64,000 nt of DNA from a bacterium HR28 (lineage in GTDB: Bacteria; Chloroflexota; Chloroflexia; Thermomicrobiales; Thermomicrobiaceae). Under the pieces are notes generated by a model, which had not been told where the DNA came from, did not search any database, and saw only the letters and a list, made by a program, of their open reading frames with translations. Of this stretch, positions 1 to 9,615 are shown one piece after another; the first letter of the stretch is position 1; each line of letters starts with the position of its first letter. The DNA lies in the NCBI GenBank assembly GCA_002898255.1, contig BEIE01000002.1, positions 620,001-684,000 of the forward strand, written 5' to 3'. The position numbers and the translations under genes were made by a program.

Positions 1-698
1 GACTATCCCTCGCGGGCAGCGCGGTGTGCGGTCGGGCGGTCAGGGGGAAGGTATCGGTGCCGAGTTCTACGGTGCTCCTCAGGGAGGGAGCGTCGTGGAA
101 ACGCGGGCGCTGGACGAGGAGACACGCAGACTGCCGACGAGGAGCGTGACGATGATGAATGTCTGAATGTCATGAGTCGGGAATCCGCGCTTTCCTGTCC
201 GCCGTGGGCGCGCCAAGCAGTGGTTCAGCTTTTTCGTTCTCGTAGCTCGGCTTTCGCCGGTGCTGCCTTTGTGCCGGGCGAGCGGGAACTTGCGGTCGTG
301 CAAACTGGGCAGCGGCCGAGGGTCGGCTGCTTGCGTGTCCTGGTGAGTGGCGGTGTTCCAGGGAACGGCAGATGACCGCTGTCCGAGCGTGGTGGCATGG
401 TACAGGACACGGCTTTCCGAATGTGACCAGAGGAACTCTGATGAGCGACGAGTGCCCGGGAGGATAGCGGCGCTGGCAGTGTCGTGCCGGACTGCACGTT
501 GCAGCGGAAGCTGAGTTGCTGGACAGGGCGGCGCAACTGTGCCAGACCGTGCCCCTGGGGATCGCGTGGCCGAGAAGACGGTCGCAACACAGGTCGGAGG
601 TCAAGGGGCGTGCGCCAGCCTGGAGGAGCCAAGGCCGGTGTGGGCGCCGTGTCAGGTGCTGGCGCTGGAGGAGGGCTGCGGGACGATCACCAGGCTAC
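1..698. other. Gene-free left edge
   Basis: No convincing gene. The open frames here are Arg/Pro/Ser-rich, lack ribosome binding sites and overlap one another on both strands, as expected of GC-rich non-coding DNA. A minus-strand frame stays open from about base 110 to the left edge but has no start codon with a Shine-Dalgarno site. The stretch lies downstream of the methylase gene, where a further defence gene might begin beyond the edge. Confidence 0.5.
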
Positions 699-3600
699 TT
701 ACTCGGCAGCAGTGGTGGGGCGCTCCTGGTGTCGCTGCCGGTCATCACCGGGTGGGGGATCGAGCGGCGAGCGGTAGGGTTCGCCGAGCGTCTGTGCCGT
801 CACCAGGGCGTCGAAGGCGGTGAGGACGAGGCGGGCGGTGCGGTACTCGCCATAGGCCCGTTCCTCGTTGTTCCGCAGAACCGGGAAACTCTGCAAGACG
901 TACTCGACGTCGCTGCGTTCCAGGCCGTAGAGAAGGCAGAAGGCGGCGTCGAGCTCAGCCCGGAGCTGGGCGCGGCGCTCCGGTATCCAGCGGAACGGTG
1001 GGCCGTCGTCGCCGAGGTCACGGGCAAAGGGAGCCAGATCCCAGGCGGTGTAGACGAGTTCGAGGACTCGTGGTCGGATCCATTCGGCCAGCGTCTGACC
1101 GGGAGCCCAGGGGCAAGGCTGGGCGTATATCGAAGGCGGCAGGACGGGAAGTTGTTTGAAGATGTGGAACTTCAGATGGGTTCCGCCGACCTTCTGTCTG
1201 GCTACATAGTCGACCGAGAGTGAGTTGAGGCTTGCGATCAAACAAAGTGCTGCTTGAGGTGTAGCTTCCAGGGGAAACATGAGCAGATAAGTATCCCCCA
1301 CCGCTACGCTGGGGATGACGGTGGCGATGACGGTACGCTCGTTCGTGGCGTTGGTTATATCTCGCCAGCCGAGGAGCCAGCCGCGCTCCCAGCGGCCTGT
1401 GAGGCGAGCGTTGACTTCCTCTTCGGCCACCCAGTAGCGCGGTAAGACCACGAGCTCCGGGTCGGCTTTGGCCTGCGCGGTGAGTTCCACCGCGTCGTCC
1501 CATGTCCGCGGCCGCGTGGCCAGCCAGGGCGGGCCGCCCGAGTCCGGCGCACTCCCCCAGCGACCAGGGCCACCGTAGCTCGCCCAGCGGTGGTCGAACT
1601 GGTGGGCCAGCTTGGCCTCATAGAGGGGCAGGTAGCGCTCCTCGCCCCGGACAAAGGTGTTCCCGACCAGGCGAAAGCCGGCGGCCTCAAGCTGCGTCCG
1701 CGTGCGGAAGAGATGAGAGTCGTTGGCCATATGGAACATTGCGAAGAAACTGACGCCCCACGGGTTCTGCTCCTCTGGTCTCTCGCGGAGGAGGACGGGC
1801 ACACGGCGGTAGATGGCCCGGGTCAGCTCGGCGTCACGGCGGCTGCGGAAGACGGGGCAGGTGCGGGTGTTCGGGTTGATGAGGGCGAAGTCTTCCCGAC
1901 TGAGCGTGAACGTGCGTTCTGGGTGGCGGAGCTGGTCGGCCCGGTGGAGGAAGAAGGCGAAGCGCGGCGGCTCCGGGTGGTCACGGGCCGTCAGCGTGAG
2001 GAGACAGAACTTCGTGCGACTGTCAATGGCTGGGAACAGGCGATCGCGGTTTTCGAAGTCGAAGAGGCTGACCAGGGCGCGCTGCTCGACAACGGTGCCA
2101 AACAGCTCCTTGGTCGTGTCGTCGGTGGCGATGCCGGTGGGGACGACGATGCCGGCCCGACCGTGGCCGTTCAGGAGCTGCCAGGCCAGCTCGGCAAAGA
2201 CAGCGTAGGTGTTGACGTCGCCGCGACCAGCATACGGGAAGCGACCGCTCTGGTGGAGGAAATGGCTGATGCTCGTGGCATGACGGACAGCTTCTTGGTA
2301 TTGGTGCCACAGCGCGGGGTTCGTCGTAGGAAGCTCGGCGATCCGGCGACGGCGTTCGCTGGCATTGGGCGCAGCGGCGATGACAGGGTCACGCGTTGCA
2401 AAGAACTCCTGCTCTTGGAGCTTGACGCGCTCCCACGGTGGGTTGCCGAGGACGACGTCGAAACCACCGCGGGCAAAGACGTCGGGGAACTCGAGTGGCC
2501 AGTGGAAGAAGCGGAGCTCACTCGCCAGTGCCTGGGCAGCGGCCAGCAGCCGCGGCTCACGCAGCTGGCCGGCCAGCGCCTGCCGGATGTGCCCAGTCGT
2601 CGGCACGGTTTCCCCCTGCGTGAGGTCGGCAAAGAAGGCAGCCGTCCACAGGTCACAGGCCGCGCGCAGACGCTCCCAGCGCTCGTCACGCGCCAGTTCC
2701 CCATAGGCCCGCTGCTTGGCGAGCCGCTCTTCTACCGTCTGCTCCGGCATCCGCTCCACTGCCTCGACCAGGAGGCCGAGGTCGAAGAGGGTCTCATCGA
2801 TGTCCAGCGGGCCGGCACTCAAGGGGAGCTGCTGTTGCTCCCGCCGGTTGCGTTGACGGTGGCCGCGGGCTGCGCTGCGCTCTGCTCGGTCGTCGCGCTC
2901 GTAGGCAGCATCAGGGATCCCCTCGCGCAGCACAGCGAGGTCAAAGACGCCGACCAGTGAGTCGCCGCACTTGATCCGGTGATCGAGGAAGGTCAGGGGC
3001 TGTCCGGGGAGATGCGCCTCGATCCAGAGTGCGACCTTGCAGAGCTCGACGGCGAGCGGGTTCTTGTCGACGGCGTAGAGGCAGTGGGTAACGACCTCAC
3101 GCATCGCCTCGCGCTGGCGCTCGGGCGAGGGCTCCTCTTCGCCGGTCTCCAGGCGGGCCAGGGTGCGGGCCAGGCGGCGGGCAGCGGCGAGCAGGAAGTG
3201 ACCTGAACCAGCGGCTGGGTCGCAGATCTTGAGGTCGAGGAGCGCCCGGCGCTTCTCTTCACGCGTCGCTGCCCTCTTGAGACGGGCTTCCAGCACCGGC
3301 TGGAGAGCGCTCTCGACGAGGGCGGCCACCAGTTCGGGTGGCGTGTAGTAGCTCCCGGTCGTCTTGCGTTGGGTGCCGGGGGCAAAGGTGAACGGTTCGT
3401 CGGCGGTCAGCTCGATCAACGGGGCGTGGTCGAGCAGGCTCTCGTAGACCGAACCGAGCTCCTCGACGTCGAGGGCAGCGTAGTTGACACGCCGCGGTAT
3501 CCCTCGCTCGTCGGGGATGCGCGAGAGCGCGGCGATCGCGTCGAGGAGGTCGCGGTTTCGTAGACGCCAATCCTCGAACGGCTCGGGCCGGAACAGTTCT

Positions 3601-4739
3601 CCGTCGAGGACGGGGAGGTCGAGCAGGGCCGCGAGCGGGCGGCCGTTGTGGCGCGGTTGGCCGTCACGGAGGACGGCAAAGAGGGCGAGGAGGCCAGCCC
3701 AGAGGTCGTCGTGGTCGTCGCGGGCGCGCCAGTCCTCGCAGCGTCGGCGCAGGCGCTCCACGGAGTAGCCCTGGCGGTAGTGCTCGCTCCCCCCGAGGAG
3801 GCCGCGTTCCTCGGTCACCAAGAGGAAGAGGAGACGGTAGACCAGGCGGAGTAGGAGCTCGTAGAAGCGTTGGGGTGAAAGCTCGCCGGACCGCACCTGC
3901 TCGCGGAGGTTGCTGTTGGCCGGGTGACGGAGGAAGCCGTTCCCGAGCGTCAGTACGGCACGCTCGACACCGTCGCGGAGCCGGTCGCGGGCGCGGCTTC
4001 CCTGTTCAAGGGCCTGCTGGTGGTACTGCTCGAGGATGCACTGGTGGGCAGTGGCGGTGTCCTGCGGGAGGCGAGTGCGGTGGAGGAGGCGATAGAGGAG
4101 GACGAAGTCGGTGTAGCGCTCGTCGGTGAAGAGGGTAGCGAGGTCGAACTCCAGGTAGGTCTCGGTGCGGAGCTGGGGAGAGGAACGGAGGAGGCGGAGG
4201 GTGAGGCCGTTGGTGACGATCCCCCAGAGGTGGTCGGAGCGGTTGAGGAACTCCTGGACGAGCGTGTGCGGGGAGAGGCGGGGACGGCCGGACGGGTCGA
4301 TACGGCCGAGTTCCTGGCGGGCGCCGGCGATATGGATGGGTGGGCTGTCCTCGTCTGGGCTGGCGCGGTGGGAGATCGCGTAGGTCTGGCCGGCGAGTTC
4401 GTAGGCGCGGGGGTTGCGCTCGAGCTCGTAGCCGAGGGAGGAGAGGAGCGGGACGATCCAGGCGTCGCGGGTGAGGGAGGTGGCGCGGTCGGTCTCAGGG
4501 AGCCGCTCGAGGCGCCGTTGGAACACGTTCCACAAGTTGAGGGCGGCACGGTATGTCTGGGCGATGTCGTCGAGGAGCTCGCGCTCGTCGCGGAAGCCAA
4601 AGTCGCGTGGGTGCTGGCCGGAGAGCTGGGTGGGATCGGTGCGGAGCTGCTCGAGGAGGTCGGGGGAGAAGAGGCCGCCGACGAGGCGGACGGCTGGGGT
4701 GGTGGTGCGGGCAAGTTCGTGCGCGACCGCGAGCGCCAT
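699..4739 (-). CDS. drmMI: DrmMI/PglX-like N6-adenine DNA methyltransferase
   Basis: A 1346-residue protein with a class I adenine methylase core: a TGSYYTPPELV segment near residue 461, the SAM-binding DPAAGSGHFLL near 507 and the catalytic NPPW motif near 766. Long N- and C-terminal extensions flank the core, as in the DISARM methylase DrmMI, BREX PglX and Eco57I-like enzymes. It should methylate adenine at a target site and mark self DNA. The track ORF begins 67 codons upstream, but ATG at 4739 follows GGAAGGAG at good spacing and starts MALAVAHELARTT. It lies downstream of a DrmD-like helicase on the same strand, which favours DrmMI over a lone modification enzyme. No nuclease motif was identified. 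Methylase activity is well supported; the DISARM assignment is inference. Confidence 0.85.
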   Translation of the reverse strand: MALAVAHELARTTTPAVRLVGGLFSPDLLEQLRTDPTQLSGQHPRDFGFRDERELLDDIAQTYRAALNLWNVFQRRLERLPETDRATSLTRDAWIVPLLSSLGYELERNPRAYELAGQTYAISHRASPDEDSPPIHIAGARQELGRIDPSGRPRLSPHTLVQEFLNRSDHLWGIVTNGLTLRLLRSSPQLRTETYLEFDLATLFTDERYTDFVLLYRLLHRTRLPQDTATAHQCILEQYHQQALEQGSRARDRLRDGVERAVLTLGNGFLRHPANSNLREQVRSGELSPQRFYELLLRLVYRLLFLLVTEERGLLGGSEHYRQGYSVERLRRRCEDWRARDDHDDLWAGLLALFAVLRDGQPRHNGRPLAALLDLPVLDGELFRPEPFEDWRLRNRDLLDAIAALSRIPDERGIPRRVNYAALDVEELGSVYESLLDHAPLIELTADEPFTFAPGTQRKTTGSYYTPPELVAALVESALQPVLEARLKRAATREEKRRALLDLKICDPAAGSGHFLLAAARRLARTLARLETGEEEPSPERQREAMREVVTHCLYAVDKNPLAVELCKVALWIEAHLPGQPLTFLDHRIKCGDSLVGVFDLAVLREGIPDAAYERDDRAERSAARGHRQRNRREQQQLPLSAGPLDIDETLFDLGLLVEAVERMPEQTVEERLAKQRAYGELARDERWERLRAACDLWTAAFFADLTQGETVPTTGHIRQALAGQLREPRLLAAAQALASELRFFHWPLEFPDVFARGGFDVVLGNPPWERVKLQEQEFFATRDPVIAAAPNASERRRRIAELPTTNPALWHQYQEAVRHATSISHFLHQSGRFPYAGRGDVNTYAVFAELAWQLLNGHGRAGIVVPTGIATDDTTKELFGTVVEQRALVSLFDFENRDRLFPAIDSRTKFCLLTLTARDHPEPPRFAFFLHRADQLRHPERTFTLSREDFALINPNTRTCPVFRSRRDAELTRAIYRRVPVLLRERPEEQNPWGVSFFAMFHMANDSHLFRTRTQLEAAGFRLVGNTFVRGEERYLPLYEAKLAHQFDHRWASYGGPGRWGSAPDSGGPPWLATRPRTWDDAVELTAQAKADPELVVLPRYWVAEEEVNARLTGRWERGWLLGWRDITNATNERTVIATVIPSVAVGDTYLLMFPLEATPQAALCLIASLNSLSVDYVARQKVGGTHLKFHIFKQLPVLPPSIYAQPCPWAPGQTLAEWIRPRVLELVYTAWDLAPFARDLGDDGPPFRWIPERRAQLRAELDAAFCLLYGLERSDVEYVLQSFPVLRNNEERAYGEYRTARLVLTAFDALVTAQTLGEPYRSPLDPPPGDDRQRHQERPTTAAE

Positions 4740-5270
4740 AGCACCGCTCCTTCCCGGCTTGGGGCGTGAACGCTGACCGCGCGCTTCGGCTGGTCGGGGA
4801 TTATCAGGGGAGGTGAGTAGGTTGACAAGGGGCACGCCCTGAACTCGTCGACAGGTTACGTGTCCGAACGATTCACGCGACACCTTGCGGACGTGCGGTC
4901 GCCAGATATGGCCTCCCTCCAGAATTGCGCGCGCTATCAACGAGAGCCCGGCTTAATCTAGGGGGGTGGGGCATCTCACCTGCCGGCGGGGGAAGCGAGA
5001 CGCACCCGGCGGGAATTGGGCAAAGTGGCAATGAGGCAGTATTCCACGCTCCGGCGTGCTCGGCTCTGTCCTCGGCCTGTTGAAGTGTCCGTCCAGCGTG
5101 CCCATGAGGTACGGGGGCAACAAGACCGCCCTTCCGGAGCGTCGGTGGACTTTCAGGAGTCTTCCGTCGGCGAGCTGTGCCTGACCAGACTATCCTGGTC
5201 ACTACCGATGGTGGTCCATGTAAGGGGGCCAGTGCTCTGCCGTGCATCGACTGACCTTGGCCAGCGAGTG
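4740..5270. other. Gap between the helicase and methylase genes
   Basis: About 530 bases separate two genes that are usually adjacent in DISARM loci. The only long minus-strand frame (4873-5247) is Pro/Arg-rich with no recognisable fold, and no ribosome binding site was seen except the one for the methylase. Nothing else was identified. Confidence 0.45.
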
Positions 5271-8159
5271 TCAGCCGCTCTGGCCAAGGTGTGGTTGAAG
5301 CACGAGCAGCGCGATGAGGTCGGGCGGCCAGTGTGGCTGGATGGTGAGGCCACGGCGTGGCGCACCCGCTGCCTCGTGGACGCGCCGGTGCGCCTGCAGC
5401 AACTCGTTGGTTCGGGCTGTCAGGAGTCCAGCGAGGGGGCCGGCCGGCTCGGCCTGGCGGAGAAGTTCGGCGACTGGCTCAAGCGCCAGTGTGAGGAGTT
5501 CGCGTCGTTCGGACGGTGGGATGTCCGCTTCGGGGCGAGCTTGATCAAGGAGTGCACGGGCCTGGTCGGGGTTTAGCCAGTGCTCGGCAAAGAGGTCGCA
5601 GCCAGTAGTGAGGACGTCCTCCAGGATGAGGTCGGGGCGTCCGGGGCGTCGCAACAGGAAGCGAGCGCGAAGCAGAAGGAGGATGGTGACCTCACGGACG
5701 AGGCTGGTGCGCACCACCCCGAGCCGGGCAACGACGGTGGTCGTGTCCGGAGGCTCGAAGGCCAGCTCAAAGAGGTGGCGTGCGAGCGCGGTGACAAACG
5801 GGTGGTTACGGCCCACCCACTCCGCACTGGCAGGGTGCGGATAGGTGAAGGCAAGCTGCCAGCTTTCTCGGTTATTGCGCGGCAGGGTCAACCTGACCGC
5901 CTCAGGAAGCTCTGCGAGAGCGCGCAGAGAGAGTGTTTGGTCTGGGGCAGGCTGCACTTGGCCACCGAGTCGCTGGACGGCTGCGGCGACGAACTCCCGG
6001 ACAGTCGTCTCGTCGCCGAGGACGCTGTCACAAGCAGCCAGTTCCTCCATGACCGCTTCGGCCTTGAGCTGGTGCTGGGCGAAGCGGGTGCGCCGGACGC
6101 GCTCGCGCTCGGCGTCCTCGTCCCAACGCTTCAGAAGCTCTTCGGTTCGGTCGGGGCCAAGGGGGAGTGCCAGCTGTGCCTGGCGTGGGCGCTCAAAGAT
6201 GCGGTGCACAAGGAGTTCGGCCAGCCAGCCCTCATCTTCGGGGACGGGGACATTGGTCCCCAGTTGGCGTCGGATCTGGTCCGCCTTCTCGATCAGGACG
6301 GCGATCACTTCAGCGTCGACGGGGTTATCGCGTCCGTACAGGCGCACCACAGTGACGCGCGGGCTCGGCTGGCCAAAGCGGTCGACGCGCCCTTCACGCT
6401 GCTCGAGACGGTTTGGGTTCCAGGGCAAGTCGTAGTGGAGGACAGCGTCGAACAGTTCCTGGAGGTTGACGCCCTCGCTGAGACAATCTGTCGCGACCAG
6501 GACACGCTGTGGATACTGAGCGAGCTGACGCACGCGCTCGTGCCGCTCTTCGTCGCCGAGGCGGCCAGTGATGCAGGCGATGCCGAGATCAGGAAATTCT
6601 GCGTGGAGCGTTGGGCAGAGCAACTCGGCAACGTATTCGGCGGTGTCGACAAAGAAGCACCAGATAATGGGGTTTAACCCTTGGCGGAGAAGCTGACGAA
6701 TAGCGGAAAGACATTCCTGGAGCTTGGTGTCGTGGGTCGGATTGCTGGCCAAAACCTTGGCCTGGCTGACGAGTGCACGGAGGCGGCGTTGCATGAACTC
6801 CGGGATGGGTGACCGCCCGGTTTCCCAGGTACGGGAGAGGGTCGGAACCTCGTCGCTCGGCTTGGTCTCGGTTGGCTCTAGCCCATTGGGCGTGGCCGCC
6901 TCGTCCTCGAGAGGTGGGATGGCAGGTTCAATCTCGTCGTGGCTGATCTCACGGCGTTCGAGTGCAGCCAGGCCGGCGCGGGGGCTGGACATGACACAGC
7001 GGAGCAACGTGAGGGCGCCCCACCACTGGAAGCGCTGTTCCCGCTCAGGCAGCTCGCGGCTGAGCTCGATAAGCTGCTTACAGAGGTCGAAGGTCGCCTC
7101 AAAGAGCTGGCGATAGGAGGGGGAGAGCGTGTAGGTGCGCTCCTCAACGACCCGCTCGGGGTAGAGGCCTTTGGCCTCTGGCCACTGGTGGCTGATGTCG
7201 GCACGGGTACGCTGGACGAGATGACGAGCAAGGCGCTCGCGTTGTTCGCGTGTGAGCTGGTCGGGCTCCCACTGTTCGAAGGCTGGATCGAGCAGGCCGA
7301 GCAGGCGCTGGAAAGCGCGCTGGACACCAGAATGGGGCGTGGCGGTGAGGAGAATGAGGTGGCGCTGCTGGCCGTGAGCAAGCCGTTTCACCAGTTCGTA
7401 CCGGAGGTGACGGGGATCGCGCTCCGCGCTCGAGGCGGGAACTACGCCGTGGGCCTCGTCGACAATCACCAGGTCGGGCGGCTCGGCTAGGAACGGCTCG
7501 CGGTTGCGCGGAAGCTTGAGAAAGTCGATCGAGGCGACGATGACCGGGTAGTGGCGATAGAGCGAACGGCCTGGCGGAAGAGCACGCTCGAGGGCGGCGA
7601 GCGTGGACGGCGCAACAATGACCGGCTCGAGGTGAAACTTCTCCCGGAGCTCGGTCGCCCACTGCTCAATCAAGGTAGGCGGGCAGAGGACAACCAGTCG
7701 GCGGATGGCGTAGCTGTCCCAGAGTTCGCGGGCAATGAGACCAGCCTCGATCGTCTTGCCGACGCCCACGTCGTCGGCGATGAGCAGACGGACGGGATCG
7801 AGGCGGAGGGCCATGAGGAGTGGCACGAGTTGGTAAGGGCGCGGGCGCACGGAGATGCGCCCAAGTGAGCGGAAGGGCGCGGCGCCTTCGCGGAGGAGGA
7901 GGCGCGCTGCTTGGCCGAGCAGGCGGACAGCCTCGGCATCGGCGATGTGGTCTGGCTGGGGAAGAGGGAAGGAGGCTGGTTCCAGTCGCTCGCTGGGCAG
8001 TGAGTAGGCGAGGAGTTCGGCGAGTTGGCGATGGACAGGCAGTGCCTCGTCGCTCGAAGCGGTGAGGGGGCGGAGCAGCACAACCTCGGAATCGGCACTG
8101 GGAAGGACGACCCATTCACGGTGCCGAAAGCGGACGACCGATCCTGGCTGAACCGACAC
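5271..8159 (-). CDS. drmD: DrmD-like SNF2-family helicase
   Basis: A 962-residue superfamily 2 ATPase. Walker A is DVGVGKT near residue 130, the DEAH box is near 234, motif III (LTATPHSG) is near 271 and motifs V-VI lie in a C-terminal helicase domain (SEGVNLQELFDAVLHYDLP, then NRLEQREGRVDRFGQ). The layout and the phrase LLIADDVGVGKTIEAG fit the DrmD helicase of class 1 DISARM and its RapA/HepA-like relatives. It probably translocates on double-stranded DNA. The start is GTG at 8159, preceded by GGGAG at six bases. The stop is followed by a 531-base gap before the methylase. Helicase activity is certain from motifs; the defence role is inferred from the partner gene. Confidence 0.85.
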   Translation of the reverse strand: MSVQPGSVVRFRHREWVVLPSADSEVVLLRPLTASSDEALPVHRQLAELLAYSLPSERLEPASFPLPQPDHIADAEAVRLLGQAARLLLREGAAPFRSLGRISVRPRPYQLVPLLMALRLDPVRLLIADDVGVGKTIEAGLIARELWDSYAIRRLVVLCPPTLIEQWATELREKFHLEPVIVAPSTLAALERALPPGRSLYRHYPVIVASIDFLKLPRNREPFLAEPPDLVIVDEAHGVVPASSAERDPRHLRYELVKRLAHGQQRHLILLTATPHSGVQRAFQRLLGLLDPAFEQWEPDQLTREQRERLARHLVQRTRADISHQWPEAKGLYPERVVEERTYTLSPSYRQLFEATFDLCKQLIELSRELPEREQRFQWWGALTLLRCVMSSPRAGLAALERREISHDEIEPAIPPLEDEAATPNGLEPTETKPSDEVPTLSRTWETGRSPIPEFMQRRLRALVSQAKVLASNPTHDTKLQECLSAIRQLLRQGLNPIIWCFFVDTAEYVAELLCPTLHAEFPDLGIACITGRLGDEERHERVRQLAQYPQRVLVATDCLSEGVNLQELFDAVLHYDLPWNPNRLEQREGRVDRFGQPSPRVTVVRLYGRDNPVDAEVIAVLIEKADQIRRQLGTNVPVPEDEGWLAELLVHRIFERPRQAQLALPLGPDRTEELLKRWDEDAERERVRRTRFAQHQLKAEAVMEELAACDSVLGDETTVREFVAAAVQRLGGQVQPAPDQTLSLRALAELPEAVRLTLPRNNRESWQLAFTYPHPASAEWVGRNHPFVTALARHLFELAFEPPDTTTVVARLGVVRTSLVREVTILLLLRARFLLRRPGRPDLILEDVLTTGCDLFAEHWLNPDQARALLDQARPEADIPPSERRELLTLALEPVAELLRQAEPAGPLAGLLTARTNELLQAHRRVHEAAGAPRRGLTIQPHWPPDLIALLVLQPHLGQSG

Positions 8160-8191
8160 GACAGACTCCCGGCGTCGATCAGTCGATTCCT

Positions 8192-8220
8192 AGGATGGTG
8201 TGGCAGGGGGAATGTGTCAA
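8192..8220 (-). promoter_or_regulatory. Candidate sigma-70 promoter of the helicase gene
   Basis: Read on the minus strand there is a perfect TTGACA, a 17-base spacer and CATCCT. Transcription would begin about 26 bases before the GTG start. The -10 is poor, so this is tentative. Confidence 0.3.
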
Positions 8221-8886
8221 GGGTGTCTGCACAGCGTGACAGGAGTGCAACGAGAGGCCATGGCCCTGACAGGTGGTGGAGCTGCTGTCTTCGGCGGTTC
8301 CGTGGTCTTGTTCTGCGGCATCTGGAAAGGACGGGCGCTGTCAACGGCGCTACGACAGGCGTTCTGGAGGCTCTACGCGGTGCCGTCCCGATGGGGACAC
8401 CGTCTGTCCCCCTCGTCGGGGCGCGATTGATCGCGCCCGCCGGCCCGGAAGGGGCGGCAGCGACCGCGGGACATCGTCCACGTCCAGGGGAAGAGACACC
8501 GGGATACACCGAGGCCACGGTAACGATGTTCTTGGCGAGGTAGCGCCACGGGGCACGACAGCCTGGCATCTCCAGTGGGCGTGAGGCCGGAGACCAAGGT
8601 GCGTCGGCTGAGGCTTGAAACAGCGCGTTGGTCGTGCGGAGCGCTGGGTGGAGCGAGTGGTGCAGGACGGGCGCGACGGGTTGTCTCGAGGGTGGCGCGG
8701 GTTTCCGTCGGCGAGGCGGAGCGTTGCGTGTGACTTCCCAAGCGAGTAGATGCAGTGTCACCTCCCGCGGCGTGGGGTGTCAGCAACGGACGGCATTTGG
8801 TGGCAGCGAAGTCTCTCCAGGATCGTTGACGCTACGATGGAGCGCGAGTAGGACGTGGGATCGCTACCCGTCGGAGGGTTTGGTCT
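8221..8886. other. Intergenic region between divergent genes
   Basis: This gap between the helicase and uracil-DNA glycosylase genes has no supported gene. It contains one copy of the GGGCGCGAT palindrome family at 8419-8438. The glycosylase ribosome binding site lies at its right end. Confidence 0.5.
8419..8438. repeat. Dispersed palindrome, GGGCGCGAT family
   Basis: GGGCGCGAT-TG-ATCGCGCCC is a perfect inverted repeat with nine-base arms. The same arms recur in the gaps near 16.5, 19.9, 20.2 and 27.9 kb. Confidence 0.7.
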
Positions 8887-9615
8887 GTGAACGAGACGTT
8901 TCCTGCACTCGCTGCGGAGATCGTGGCCTGCGTGCGGTGCCCCCGCTTAGTCGCTTACCGGCAGGCGGTCGCAGCAAAGAAACGCCGGGCGTACCAGGAC
9001 GAAGAGTACTGGGGAAAGCCGGTGCCGGGATTTGGGGATCCGGCGGCGCGCTTGGTCATCGTGGGGCTTGCACCGGCGGCGCACGGCGGGAACCGTACGG
9101 GGCGCATGTTTACCGGTGATCGCTCCAGTGACTGGCTCTTCCGTGCTCTCTACCGTGCTGGCTTTGCGAACCAGCCGACGAGTCGCTCGCGTGACGATGG
9201 GCTGGAGCTCCGCGATGCCTACATCACGGCGGCCTGTCGCTGTGCCCCTCCGGACAATCGGCCCACTGGTGAGGAACTGGCGGCTTGCCGACCCTATCTT
9301 GTTCGCGAACTCCAGCTCCTGGAGCGAGCGCGCGTGCTGGTGTGCCTGGGCCATGTCGCCTTTGCGTCCGCGCTTGCGGCACTCGCTGACCTGGGAGCGG
9401 GACGCCCCGAGCCGGCCAACAGCGAGGCGACCCTCCCTCCCCGTTTCCGGCACGGTGCGCTTTTTCGCTGGAGGACACTTCCCTGGCGAGCGGGAGCGCT
9501 CTGGCTACTGGCGAGCTACCACCCCAGCCAGCGGAATACCCAGACAGGGTTGCTCTCCGAGGCGATGTTCGAGGCGATCTTCGTCGAGGCACGCACGTTA
9601 CTTGCCGACAGTTAG
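8887..9615 (+). CDS. Family 5 (UDGb-type) uracil-DNA glycosylase
   Basis: A 242-residue DNA repair glycosylase that should remove uracil and related deaminated bases, a lesion that accumulates at high temperature. The active-site segment GLAPAAHGGNRTGRMFTGD near residue 58 is typical of the UDGb family, whose motif has no acidic water-activating residue. Cysteines in VACVRCPRL and AACRCAPP, with one further on, fit the 4Fe-4S cluster of these enzymes. The C-terminal ASYHPSQRNTQTG is the second active-site motif. Translation starts at GTG 8887, eight bases after GGAGGG. The 3' end overlaps the convergent coiled-coil gene by four bases. Confidence 0.93.
   Translation: MNETFPALAAEIVACVRCPRLVAYRQAVAAKKRRAYQDEEYWGKPVPGFGDPAARLVIVGLAPAAHGGNRTGRMFTGDRSSDWLFRALYRAGFANQPTSRSRDDGLELRDAYITAACRCAPPDNRPTGEELAACRPYLVRELQLLERARVLVCLGHVAFASALAALADLGAGRPEPANSEATLPPRFRHGALFRWRTLPWRAGALWLLASYHPSQRNTQTGLLSEAMFEAIFVEARTLLADS

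Noticed and set aside
1-110. Open minus-strand frame running off the left edge (RSTVELGTDTFPLTARPH)
   Set aside because: It has no start codon with a ribosome binding site in the window and is too short to judge; it could be the start of drmA only if the start is non-canonical.
4873-5247. 124-residue minus-strand ORF between helicase and methylase
   Set aside because: Pro/Arg-rich, no recognisable fold and no start signal; it would be the only candidate in a non-coding gap.
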